Shown piece after piece: positions 6,219-14,139 of a stretch of DNA of 64,000 nt. This stretch comes from Novosphingobium sp. UBA6272 (GTDB lineage Bacteria > Pseudomonadota > Alphaproteobacteria > Sphingomonadales > Sphingomonadaceae), in assembly GCF_002440635.1 (NCBI RefSeq), contig NZ_DJUW01000035.1, positions 25,398 through 89,397 of the forward strand. Reading direction: 5' to 3'. The translations under genes and the position numbers were made by a program. Position 1 is the stretch's first letter, and each line of letters starts with the position of its first letter. Below the pieces are notes generated by a model. The model was given only the letters and a program-made list of their open reading frames with translations, ran no database searches and was not told where the DNA came from.

Positions 6219-8543
6219 ATGTCTGATCATGCCAGTCAAAGCAGTGCAACCGTGACCGATCCGGTCTGCGGAATGACCGTCGCGCCGACCGCCTCGACCC
6301 CGAAGGCCGTTCATGCCGGTGAGGCCTATTATTTCTGCAGTCCGGGCTGCCGGACAAAATTTGCTGCCGATCCGCATCGGTTCGCTCATGGGGCAACTGC
6401 CGGAACGGAGGACTTTTCCGACGCACCTGACGGCGCGGTCTGGACCTGCCCGATGCACCCCGAGATTCTGCGAGACGCGCCGGGAAGCTGTCCGGTTTGC
6501 GGGATGGCGCTCGAACCGGTCATGCCAGGCACCGATTCCGGCCCGAGCGCCGAGTATCGCGATATGGTCCGCCGCTTCTGGATCGGTCTGGCACTTGCTC
6601 TTCCTGTGTTTGCGCTGGAAATGGGCGGCCATCTGACCGGACTGCACCAGTTGCTCGCCCGCCAGACGGGCAACTGGCTCCAGATGCTGCTTGCCACGCC
6701 GGTGGTGCTTTGGGCCGGTTGGCCGTTCTTCGAAAGGGCCTGGCTGTCGCTCACGACCCGGCGTCTCAACATGTTCACGCTGATCGCGATGGGGACCGGA
6801 GTAGCCTGGGCCTACAGTATGGTCGCGGTGCTTGCCCCGTCGATCTTTCCCTCAGCATTCCGGGCACCGGACGGGTCGGTTGCGGTCTATTTCGAAGCCG
6901 CTGCCGTTATCACGGTCCTCGTCCTGCTGGGCCAGGTCCTTGAGCTTCGCGCGCGGGAAACGACCAGCGGCGCAATCCGCGCCCTGCTCGATCTCTCCCC
7001 AAAACGCGCACGCCGGGTCGGGGCCGACGGCACTGACGAAGAAGTCGCGCTCGAAGATATTCTCGTTGGGGACACACTTCGCATCCGGCCCGGCGAGAAA
7101 GTTCCGGTCGACGGGATTGTCCTCGAAGGTCAAGGCAGCGTCGATGAGTCGCTGATCACCGGAGAATCGATGCCAGTGTCCAAGGCGATGGGCGCGGTAC
7201 TGATCGGCGGGACGATCAATCAGACCGGCGCGCTGGTCATGCGCGCCGAAAAAATCGGGCGTGACACGATGCTGGCCCGGATCGTTCAGATGGTTGCCGA
7301 AGCGCAGCGAAGCCGAGCACCAATCCAGCGGCTGGCCGACGCCGTGTCCGCCTGGTTCGTCCCGGCAGTAATCGCGGTTGCGATCTCCGCTTTCGTGATC
7401 TGGTCGCTGTTTGGCCCCGCGCCTTCCATGGGCTTTGGCCTTATCGCGGCTGTCGCTGTCCTGATCATCGCGTGCCCATGCGCGCTTGGCCTCGCGACCC
7501 CGATGTCGATCATGGTCGGCGTTGGCCGGGGTGCTCAGGCGGGCATATTGATCAAGAACGCCGAGGCGCTCGAGCGGATGGAAAAGGTCGATACGCTCGT
7601 TGTCGATAAGACTGGGACGCTGACCGAAGGAAAACCTGCAGTGGTCGCGGTCGAGGTGGCATCGGGTCATACCGGGGACGAAGTGCTCCGCATCGCCGCC
7701 AGCCTGGAACGGATGAGCGAACATCCGCTCGCCTTGGCGGTGGTCAAGGCTGCCGAGGCCAAGGGGCTCTCCCTCGCAAACCCAACGAATGTCGATCAGC
7801 CTGTCGGCAAAGGTATCACCGGCACTGTCGACGGCCGCACCGTTGCTGTCGGCAAGGCCGCCTTCTTAGACGAATTGGGGCTGGCCATAGGCGCCCTTGC
7901 GGCTCGCGCCGATCAATTGCGCGCCAACGGCGCAACCGCGATTTTCCTCGGTATCGATGGCGTCGTCGCCGGGGTTATCGCAATCGCGGACCCGATCAAG
8001 TCGACAACGCCAGCTGCCTTGCAGGCATTGGCCGAAGCAGGCGTCCGGGTCATCATGCTCACCGGCGACAATCGCATCACCGCGGAAGCGATCGCCAACC
8101 GTCTCGGGATCACTGACATCGAAGCAGATGTCATGCCCGACCAGAAGAGTGCGGTCGTCCAGAGGCTGCGCAGCGAAGGCCGTGTCGTCGCCATGGCCGG
8201 CGACGGCGTCAACGACGCACCGGCGCTTGCCGCTGCGGACGTGGGGATTGCGATGGGCTCAGGTACCGATGTCGCGATCGAGAGTGCGGGTGTAACGCTG
8301 CTCAAGGGCGATCTCACGGGGATCGTGCGGGCGCGGCATCTCAGCCGCGCGACAATGCGCAATATCCGCCAGAACCTGTTTTTCGCTTTCGCCTACAACA
8401 TCGCCGGAATCCCCGTTGCGGCCGGGGCCCTCTATCCGGTGTTTGGCATACTCCTCTCTCCCATCATTGCCGCAGCTGCAATGGCGCTGTCATCGGTCAG
8501 CGTGATTGGCAATGCGCTGCGGCTCAAGCGCGTGGAGATATGA
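6219..8543 (+). CDS. Cu+-exporting P-type ATPase with YHS and HMBD domains
   Basis: P1B-type copper ATPase of 774 residues, pumping Cu+ from cytoplasm to periplasm. In place of ferredoxin-like HMA domains it has a YHS domain (residues 13-56, DPVCGMTV, FCSPGCRTKF) and an HMBD (75-98, WTCPMHPEI, CPVCGMALEP). The TM6 copper motif is CPCALGLATP (about 419); the phosphorylation loop is DKTGTLTEG (D463), followed by TGES, HPLA, MLTGDN and GDGVNDAPAL. TM7 NLFFAFAYN and TM8 MALSSVSV complete the Cu+ site. It opens an operon with the DUF2933, NTF2-like and HhH/nuclease-like genes, ending at the terminator at 10562. Confidence 0.95.
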   Translation: MSDHASQSSATVTDPVCGMTVAPTASTPKAVHAGEAYYFCSPGCRTKFAADPHRFAHGATAGTEDFSDAPDGAVWTCPMHPEILRDAPGSCPVCGMALEPVMPGTDSGPSAEYRDMVRRFWIGLALALPVFALEMGGHLTGLHQLLARQTGNWLQMLLATPVVLWAGWPFFERAWLSLTTRRLNMFTLIAMGTGVAWAYSMVAVLAPSIFPSAFRAPDGSVAVYFEAAAVITVLVLLGQVLELRARETTSGAIRALLDLSPKRARRVGADGTDEEVALEDILVGDTLRIRPGEKVPVDGIVLEGQGSVDESLITGESMPVSKAMGAVLIGGTINQTGALVMRAEKIGRDTMLARIVQMVAEAQRSRAPIQRLADAVSAWFVPAVIAVAISAFVIWSLFGPAPSMGFGLIAAVAVLIIACPCALGLATPMSIMVGVGRGAQAGILIKNAEALERMEKVDTLVVDKTGTLTEGKPAVVAVEVASGHTGDEVLRIAASLERMSEHPLALAVVKAAEAKGLSLANPTNVDQPVGKGITGTVDGRTVAVGKAAFLDELGLAIGALAARADQLRANGATAIFLGIDGVVAGVIAIADPIKSTTPAALQALAEAGVRVIMLTGDNRITAEAIANRLGITDIEADVMPDQKSAVVQRLRSEGRVVAMAGDGVNDAPALAAADVGIAMGSGTDVAIESAGVTLLKGDLTGIVRARHLSRATMRNIRQNLFFAFAYNIAGIPVAAGALYPVFGILLSPIIAAAAMALSSVSVIGNALRLKRVEI

Positions 8544-8544
8544 T

Positions 8545-8736
8545 ATGGCAAGTCGTCGCGGCATAAGGTTCGCGCTCGCTTCGCTGGCAGCCATTGCCTT
8601 GTTTTTCGTGCTGCGCGAGCACTGGGCGCACGCGCTTGGTGTGCTGCCATATGCCATCCTACTGCTTTGTCCGCTGATGCATCTGTTCCACGGATCGCAC
8701 GGCCACAACCATTCCGATCGCCAGCCTCGACCATAG
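8545..8736 (+). CDS. DUF2933 small membrane protein
   Basis: 63-residue protein with two TM segments and a His-rich tail (MHLFHGSHGHNHSD). This is the DUF2933 pattern, a family often found beside copper resistance genes; its role is not established, and metal binding at the membrane surface is a guess from the His cluster. The ATG at 8545 follows the ATPase stop by one base; a longer in-frame version from 8506 would overlap the ATPase and is unlikely. Confidence 0.8.
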   Translation: MASRRGIRFALASLAAIALFFVLREHWAHALGVLPYAILLLCPLMHLFHGSHGHNHSDRQPRP

Positions 8737-8765
8737 GGACCGGGCCAACTCCAGGGGGTACTTGC

Positions 8766-9242
8766 ATGCGCTCGACGATAATCGCGGTGAAAACCATCGC
8801 CGCCGCTTTCACCCTTTCGCTCACTTCCGTTTCGGTCGCACAGTTGCCGGACCGCGATGGGGCAGCAGCGGTGCTGGCATCCTACAAGGCGGCGATCGAG
8901 CGCCTTGATATGACGGGCGTTGACAGCCTGTTTGCACCCGATGCCGTCGTGATCGAATCGGGAAAAGTCGAGGGTACATTTGCAAAATACCTTGACCATC
9001 ATCTCGGCCCGGAACTCAAGGAATTCAAATCCTTTTCGTTTCAAGACTACAGGGTGGAGATCCGGGTCGAAGGCCCAATTGCCATCGCGACGGAAACATA
9101 CACCTACCGGATCGTTCTCAAGAACGAGGAAGTCGTCGAACGGCTTGGCGTCGCCAGCTCTGTGCTGAAGTGGAACGGACAGGCGTGGCAGATCGTCTCG
9201 ACCCATAGCTCGTCGCGCAAGCCAAAGGCCGCCGTCCGGTGA
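8766..9242 (+). CDS. Exported NTF2-like (DUF4440/SnoaL) protein
   Basis: 158 residues with a Sec signal peptide (cleavage near SVSVAQ) and an NTF2-like fold: AVLASYKAAIERLDMTGVDS and FAPDAVVIESGKVEGT at the start, WNGQAWQIVSTHSS at the end. Family members are often found in metal and stress operons without a known reaction. The start is the ATG at 8766, preceded by AGGGGG. The stop overlaps the GTG of the next gene (GTGA), so the two are probably translationally coupled. Confidence 0.75.
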   Translation: MRSTIIAVKTIAAAFTLSLTSVSVAQLPDRDGAAAVLASYKAAIERLDMTGVDSLFAPDAVVIESGKVEGTFAKYLDHHLGPELKEFKSFSFQDYRVEIRVEGPIAIATETYTYRIVLKNEEVVERLGVASSVLKWNGQAWQIVSTHSSSRKPKAAVR

Positions 9243-10522
9243 CAGGAGCGAGCGGTCGTTCCGACCAGGTTCGCAAACTGATCGAGGTCTGGCGCGAGGA
9301 TGCGGGCGCCACCTATCATAGCTGGTTTCTCTGGGATGAGCGGATCAAGAACTTTCGCTCGATCAGACGCGGGATCCAGCAGGTCGTTGCGGAAATCGAG
9401 GCCGGGACTTTCGGCGTCGCCTATCGAGGCTCATCGCTTGAAACCGTCGTCCACTCGATCGCCGAGCAGCGTCAGATATTCAAGGGTGCAGATCATGCAT
9501 TCTTGTGGAAGCCCAAACTGCGCATCCCCGACATCTATGAGAGTCCGACAAACCAACGTGCCTTCGGGCGCTTGCTCCACAATTGTGTCTGCTGCGACAC
9601 CGCAGAGGATGTTATCGGCCACATCCGGGAGATCGACGGCCTGAAGATCAAGGGACTCGGGCCAGCTGTGGCCAACATGCTCTACTTTCTCCACCCCACG
9701 CTGATCCCGCCGTTCAACACTGCCATTGTCAAAGGTTACAACGCTCTGACTTCGTCCAAGGTGAAACTCGGAAGCTGGGAACAGTTCCTCGCCATGCGCA
9801 GCGGAATTCTCGACCTCAACGACGAATTCCGCGATCTCCTGTCGAACGATCTCGGGGCCATCGGCGGCATGCTGTTCGATATCGGCTCTGGTCGTTACCC
9901 GGCTCCGCCACCTATCGAGGATGCTGCCGCCGATTGGTATGCTCGACTAGATGCGGTACGAGAAGAGGCCCGGCATCTCTCCAAAGCACAACTAGCCCGC
10001 GACGAAGAAGATCGCAGCCACAGCGAAATTCAAGCCTGGCTGCGTGATCTGGGAATTGCCTTGGGCTTCCGCATCTGGATCGCAGCAAACGATCGCGGAC
10101 GACTATTTAATGGCGTTCCGCTCGGATGCGATTGCCTTGAGCATTTGCCCGACCAGATTGCGACAGCGCCCGGTGCCGATGCTGTGCGCTTGATCGATGT
10201 ACTATGGATCGACCCACAGGAGCCTTGCGTCCGCGCCGCCTTCGAAGTCGAACATTCGACGTCGATCTACTCGGGCATCGTGCGGATGCTCGATCTGGCT
10301 CTTAGCGGCGGCAACCTGGACGGCATAGCGGATATGTTCCTGGTTGCGCCCGACGCCCGAGAGCGTGATGTTCGGGCACAAATGGCCCGCCCCGCCTTCA
10401 GCCGAATAGCTGACCTCAACATGGCGTATCTGCCCTATGGTGAGCTTGCTTCACATCGCGAACAAATAGCCCGCTTCGGCACCGGAATGAAGGCGATCCG
10501 GGCCATTGCCAAGCGACTTTGA
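9239..10522 (+). CDS. Two-domain protein: HhH-like N-terminus and nuclease-like C-terminus
   Basis: 427 residues, not assigned to a named family. The first half contains a helix-hairpin-helix-like segment at residues 133-150 (GLKIKGLGPAVANMLYFL) followed by PPFNTAIVKGYNAL, reminiscent of HhH-GPD glycosylase cores. The second half (about 258-427) resembles restriction endonuclease-like domains: HSEIQAWLRDLG, then D320 in LIDVLWID and E336/E338 in AAFEVEHSTSIYSG, a possible D...ExE metal site. It starts with GTG at 9239 overlapping the NTF2-like gene, so it is part of the copper operon despite its DNA-acting look. It could be a repair or defence nuclease; function unproven. Confidence 0.6.
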   Translation: MTGASGRSDQVRKLIEVWREDAGATYHSWFLWDERIKNFRSIRRGIQQVVAEIEAGTFGVAYRGSSLETVVHSIAEQRQIFKGADHAFLWKPKLRIPDIYESPTNQRAFGRLLHNCVCCDTAEDVIGHIREIDGLKIKGLGPAVANMLYFLHPTLIPPFNTAIVKGYNALTSSKVKLGSWEQFLAMRSGILDLNDEFRDLLSNDLGAIGGMLFDIGSGRYPAPPPIEDAAADWYARLDAVREEARHLSKAQLARDEEDRSHSEIQAWLRDLGIALGFRIWIAANDRGRLFNGVPLGCDCLEHLPDQIATAPGADAVRLIDVLWIDPQEPCVRAAFEVEHSTSIYSGIVRMLDLALSGGNLDGIADMFLVAPDARERDVRAQMARPAFSRIADLNMAYLPYGELASHREQIARFGTGMKAIRAIAKRL

Positions 10523-10561
10523 GTCTCTAGAATCAGGCTGCCATCATTCGCCGACGAGCGT

Positions 10562-10586
10562 GAGGGGTAGGCCCCTTCATTTTTTT
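10562..10586 (+). terminator. Rho-independent terminator after the Cu+ ATPase operon
   Basis: GAGGGG (10562-10567), loop TAGG, CCCCTT (10572-10577), then CATTTTTTT. The stem is short but GC-rich and followed by seven T residues. It sits 40 bases after the stop of the nuclease-like gene. The rest of the gap to 10750 shows no gene. Confidence 0.7.
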
Positions 10587-10750
10587 ACGCCGTTTGAGTT
10601 ATCATCGACGGACGTCCCCTTGCCGCCACCCTTCCATGACGATCTCGCAACGGATGAAACGGTTAAATCGCAGCCAGAGCCACAAACGTTGCGAGCGGAT
10701 CAGACGACACCATTTTGGCCCTAGAGCATACACTTAAACTGGCAACGGCG

Positions 10751-11185
10751 TCAACAGGACATTGAATGAACTGATTTGTGCTCATTCCCGCACAGGGTAT
10801 GATTGCCCAGCGCTTCGATCACATGGCAATCGGCGGCCAATCCACCGCGGCAGCGACCTATGATACGTGACAGTTCGTCTCGCAGGGCAACGAGCTGATC
10901 GATCTTCTCTGCGACCTGCGCCAGATGCCTGGTGGCGATCCGGTCGGCCTCGGAACACTCGCGCTCGGGGTGGTCAGCCAGATCGAGCAGCGAGCGGACT
11001 TCCTCGATGGTGAAGCCGAGTTCGCGGGAGTGGCGCACGAAGGCGAGCCGCGTGCGATGCGCTTCGCCATAGGAGCGGTAGTTGCTCGCTGTCCGCTCAG
11101 GTGCCGGGAGCAAACCGATCCGCTCATAATAGCGGATGGTCTCGACGTTGGTTCCGGTCGCCCTCGATAGTTCACCGATTTTCAT
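10751..11185 (-). CDS. MerR-family metal regulator, CadR-like
   Basis: 144-residue MerR regulator: winged HTH at residues 1-40 (IGELSRATGTNVETIRYYERIGLL), a long dimerisation helix, then a metal site. C77, C112 and C120 match the spacing of the Cd/Pb/Zn sensors CadR and PbrR (C77, C112, C119 in CadR). The tail holds further His and Cys residues (HTLCGNEHKSVHSMSC), as in CadR. It is divergent from the CDF transporter at 11255, and the operator between them has the right geometry for MerR-type activation. Cd/Zn/Pb response is inferred from the Cys pattern. Confidence 0.9.
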   Translation of the reverse strand: MKIGELSRATGTNVETIRYYERIGLLPAPERTASNYRSYGEAHRTRLAFVRHSRELGFTIEEVRSLLDLADHPERECSEADRIATRHLAQVAEKIDQLVALRDELSRIIGRCRGGLAADCHVIEALGNHTLCGNEHKSVHSMSC

Positions 11186-11188
11186 CGC

Positions 11189-11219
11189 TTGACCCTGTAG
11201 TTGCTACAGGGTGCATATA
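11189..11219 (+). promoter_or_regulatory. MerR-type promoter/operator for the CDF gene
   Basis: -35 TTGACC (11189-11194), a 19-base spacer and -10 CATATA (11214-11219). The spacer holds a perfect dyad: ACCCTGTAG (11192-11200), TTG, CTACAGGGT (11204-11212). The overlong 19-base spacer with a centred dyad is the signature of promoters activated by DNA distortion by MerR-family regulators, and the sequence resembles CadR/PbrR/ZntR sites. Confidence 0.9.
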
Positions 11220-11254
11220 GGGGGCCGACTCGAACGATCCAAGGAGTTTCGGCC

Positions 11255-11902
11255 ATGGCGGACAGTTGCTGCGCCGCTCCCAGCAATGACAACTCCGCGG
11301 GCAGCGATTCTGCTTGGAGGAGGGTATTGTGGATAGCGCTCATCGCAAATGGCGCGATGTTTCTTGTCGAGATCATCGCCGGAGCCGCATCGGGATCCCG
11401 TGCCCTTCAGGCTGACGCGCTCGACTTCCTGGGGGATACCGCGAACTATGCGATCAGCCTTGGCGTCGCCGGCTTGGCGCTTGTCTGGCGGGCGCGGACC
11501 GCCCTGGTCAAAGGGCTGACCATTCTCGCCTTCGCGTTTGGTGTGATGGTCTCCGCTGTTTGGGGTATCTTCGCTGGAACCCAGCCCGATCCCTGGGCAA
11601 TGACAGGCATCGGCGCGCTCGCTCTGGTGACGAACGTCTCGGTGGCAGTGCTGCTTTATCGTTTCCGAGCGGGTGACTCGAACATGCGATCGGTCTGGGT
11701 CTGCTCGCGCAACGATGCGATCAACAATTTGCTGGTGATCGGTGCGGGAGCCGCAGTGTTGTGGTCGGGTAGCAACCTGCCCGATCTCATTGTCGCATTT
11801 ATCATGGCCGCGTTCGGGATCAGCGGCGGGTGGCAAGTCGTGCGCCAGGCCCTGCAGGAGCTAGAGCAACCGGGATCGCCATCATTGGAGCAGGCCGAGT
11901 GA
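11255..11902 (+). CDS. Short CDF-type cation transporter
   Basis: 215 residues with six predicted TM segments, a cation diffusion facilitator without the usual C-terminal cytoplasmic domain. The metal-site signature is AADALDFLGDTANYAISLG in TM2, with ALQADALD, and SRNDAINNLLVIGAG in TM5. The N-terminus carries an exposed Cys pair (MADSCCA). The ATG at 11255 has AAGGAG eight bases upstream and follows the MerR-type promoter, so it is the target of the divergent CadR-like regulator. Probably exports Zn or Cd. It overlaps the next gene by one base. Confidence 0.85.
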   Translation: MADSCCAAPSNDNSAGSDSAWRRVLWIALIANGAMFLVEIIAGAASGSRALQADALDFLGDTANYAISLGVAGLALVWRARTALVKGLTILAFAFGVMVSAVWGIFAGTQPDPWAMTGIGALALVTNVSVAVLLYRFRAGDSNMRSVWVCSRNDAINNLLVIGAGAAVLWSGSNLPDLIVAFIMAAFGISGGWQVVRQALQELEQPGSPSLEQAE

Positions 11903-12462
11903 TGTTAAACTTCATTCCCTTTGTGACCTTTGTGGTTGTCTTCGCCGCGACGATAGCAAGAGGCTTGGTTCTGCGCCGTCGAACCGGGGACAATGTCTGG
12001 GCCTTTGCTGGCGCAAGCGGATTGCAGCGCGCGACCAGCGTTGTCTTTGCACTGAGCATTGGCTTGCTTGCGCTCACAAGCGTAAGGACGACCGGTAGGT
12101 TGGCTTCTGTTTTTACCGCTGTCGCTGCTCTCGTCGCAACCGGAGGCGGGATCATTATCGTCATTGCCCAGCATCAGATGGGGCGTGCATGGCGGATTGG
12201 CATCCGAAGCGGAGATGCCCCGCTCTTCGTCAACAACGGACTGTTCCGGTTTAGCCGGAATCCGGTCTTTTTCGGAATGATTCTGTTGGGGTTGGGAATG
12301 GCGATCGCCGCGAGTGACTGGTGGAGCTGGCTTGCCTGGCTGGTTTTTATTGCAGCCTGCGCTATCCAGGTCCGACTGGAGGAGCAGCATCTCGCCCGAA
12401 TGTTTGGGCAATCTTACCAGGATTATCAGGCGCAGGTTCCGCGTTGGATCGGCGTGCGATGA
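11902..12462 (+). CDS. Isoprenylcysteine methyltransferase (ICMT)-family membrane protein
   Basis: 186 residues with four to five TM segments. The C-terminal pattern GLFRFSRNPVFFGMILLGLG and RLEEQHLARMFGQSYQDYQ is that of the ICMT/phospholipid methyltransferase family (RNPxxxG, EExxLxxxFGxxYxxY). Bacterial members sit in many metal operons with unknown substrate. It starts at 11902 within the stop of the CDF gene (TGATG), and its stop overlaps the next start (ATGA), placing it in the MerR-controlled operon. Confidence 0.83.
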   Translation: MLNFIPFVTFVVVFAATIARGLVLRRRTGDNVWAFAGASGLQRATSVVFALSIGLLALTSVRTTGRLASVFTAVAALVATGGGIIIVIAQHQMGRAWRIGIRSGDAPLFVNNGLFRFSRNPVFFGMILLGLGMAIAASDWWSWLAWLVFIAACAIQVRLEEQHLARMFGQSYQDYQAQVPRWIGVR

Positions 12463-12860
12463 ATTATTTGGTCCTTGAACAAACCTATGCTAGCGGCGTC
12501 ACCATGCGCCGTCGTCTGTTGGCATTTCTGGTCCTGATCTCCGTGCTTTTCGGGAGCGCGGTGTCGCCAGCATTGGCGCATAGCGGTGGCGACAGCATTA
12601 TGCACGCCAGCGAAGTGATCGATGTGCATGAATTCGACGCGCCCGACGCTCAATCTGTTATGGATAAGCAAACCGGCCAAGAGGATAGTGGTGCCGCGCC
12701 ATCGGCTGCACTCCAGCATCATTGTGCCTGCGCGACCGTGGTCGGTCTCGTCGCGCCGGAGATCAGTACGTTTTTCTTCGTCCAGATATTCGAGCCGACG
12801 CTCGTATCCGTGATGCCGTCCTGGCGCTCTGCTCCGCTTACTGAGCCGCCTTCAGCCTGA
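12459..12860 (+). CDS. Small exported His-rich protein, CzcI-like
   Basis: 133 residues (118 if the ATG at 12504 is used). It has a signal peptide ending SPALAHSGG, then a His/Asp-rich stretch and HHCACATVVG, and a C-terminus VMPSWRSAPLTEPPSA. Position directly before czcC and this layout fit CzcI, a small periplasmic protein of czc operons thought to modulate regulation. The second czc cluster has an analogous gene at 22410. No sequence-level proof of the family is possible here. Confidence 0.55.
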   Translation: MNYLVLEQTYASGVTMRRRLLAFLVLISVLFGSAVSPALAHSGGDSIMHASEVIDVHEFDAPDAQSVMDKQTGQEDSGAAPSAALQHHCACATVVGLVAPEISTFFFVQIFEPTLVSVMPSWRSAPLTEPPSA

Positions 12861-12919
12861 TCCTTGCCTGACGCGGGCACGCTTTGCCCGCGCCAACTTG
12901 CATTGATCAGGAGTCTTAC

Positions 12920-14128
12920 ATGCCGATCCGATTTCGCGCCCTGCTGCTTGCAGGGGCGCTTATACTACAGGCCAGCACGGCGCTGGCTGAGCCTGTTACC
13001 CTTGACGACGCGCTCGCCCGAGGGCGCGAAATCTCTCCGCGCGTTACTCGCGCCGAGGCCGAACTCAGAGCTGCGGAAGCGCGAGCGCTGCAGGCGGGGC
13101 TGAGACCGAATCCCGAAATAGGTGTTCAGGTCGAAAATTTCAGCGGCACCGGTCCCTATCGCACCTTCCGCCAGAGCGAAGTAACCGTCGCGGTCAGCCA
13201 GGAGTTCGAACTTGGCGGCGAGCGCCGTGCGCGCAAGACGGTGGCTGGAGCTCAGCTGGAGTTTGCGCGTCTCAGCTTGAGAAGGGCTGTCGCTGATCTG
13301 ACCTACGATATCGCAGTGGCGCATGCCGAGCTGCGTGCGGCGGAAGACAGGGCGGTACTTGCGCGCAGCAATCTCGCCCGCGCGCAGGAACTGGCGAGGA
13401 TCGCGGGCACTCTGGTCGATACAGGACGCGACCCGCCGCTGCGCAAGCTTCGCGCTGACGCGCTGTTGGCCGAAGCCGAAGCGGAGGCCTTGCGCTCCTT
13501 CGGCTTGCTGCTGACCGCAAGGCGCAAATTGGGTCTGCTGATCGGCAGCGATGACCCTGAACTGTCAGCTGTGGGTGGCGACCCTATTCCGACCGCACCC
13601 TTGCCGCCGAATGTAGCGAGCCTCGATGAGCGGATTGCGGCCGCCGAACGGGATGCTGCCAATGCGCGCATCGCTTTGGCCCGCGCGGAGGCAGTGCCCA
13701 ATGTCACCGCATCGGGCGGCTTCCGCAATTTCCGGGAGAGCGGATCGACCGCGTTTGTGCTGGGAGTTTCGGTGCCCTTACCGATCAACCGGAGTGTCCG
13801 CAGCGGCGTGCCCGCCGCCCGGGCGGAAGGGGAGGCGGCGGAAGCGGTCCTTGCGCAGACAAGGCTCGATACCCGTTTCAGCCGGCAAGAAGCCCAAACG
13901 ATGCTTTCGGCGGCGGATGAACGGCTCGCCGCCTTGACCGGTCCGGGGCTTCGCCAGGCGATCGAAGCCGAGCGGGTCGCTGGAATTGGCTACCGAGCAG
14001 GCAAGTTTTCGCTGCTCGAACTGATCGACGCCCAGGAGGCGCTTACCAACACCCGGCTCAAAATCATTGAAGCGCAACTCGACCGCGCCCGCGCGCTCGC
14101 GGCGCTGGCGCGCGCGAACGCGCAGTAA
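12920..14128 (+). CDS. czcC: Outer membrane efflux protein CzcC (system 1)
   Basis: TolC/OEP-family outer membrane channel of 402 residues with a signal peptide (ASTALAEP). It has the two OEP repeats typical of the family: LDDALARGREISPRVTRAEAELRAAEARALQAGLRPNPEIG in the first, AAERDAANARIALARAEAVPNV in the second. It forms the exit duct of the CzcCBA Co/Zn/Cd efflux complex with the two following genes. The ATG at 12920 has CAGGAG seven bases upstream; the frame extends further upstream but without a signal peptide. Confidence 0.92.
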   Translation: MPIRFRALLLAGALILQASTALAEPVTLDDALARGREISPRVTRAEAELRAAEARALQAGLRPNPEIGVQVENFSGTGPYRTFRQSEVTVAVSQEFELGGERRARKTVAGAQLEFARLSLRRAVADLTYDIAVAHAELRAAEDRAVLARSNLARAQELARIAGTLVDTGRDPPLRKLRADALLAEAEAEALRSFGLLLTARRKLGLLIGSDDPELSAVGGDPIPTAPLPPNVASLDERIAAAERDAANARIALARAEAVPNVTASGGFRNFRESGSTAFVLGVSVPLPINRSVRSGVPAARAEGEAAEAVLAQTRLDTRFSRQEAQTMLSAADERLAALTGPGLRQAIEAERVAGIGYRAGKFSLLELIDAQEALTNTRLKIIEAQLDRARALAALARANAQ

Positions 14129-14139
14129 GGAATAGTCCC

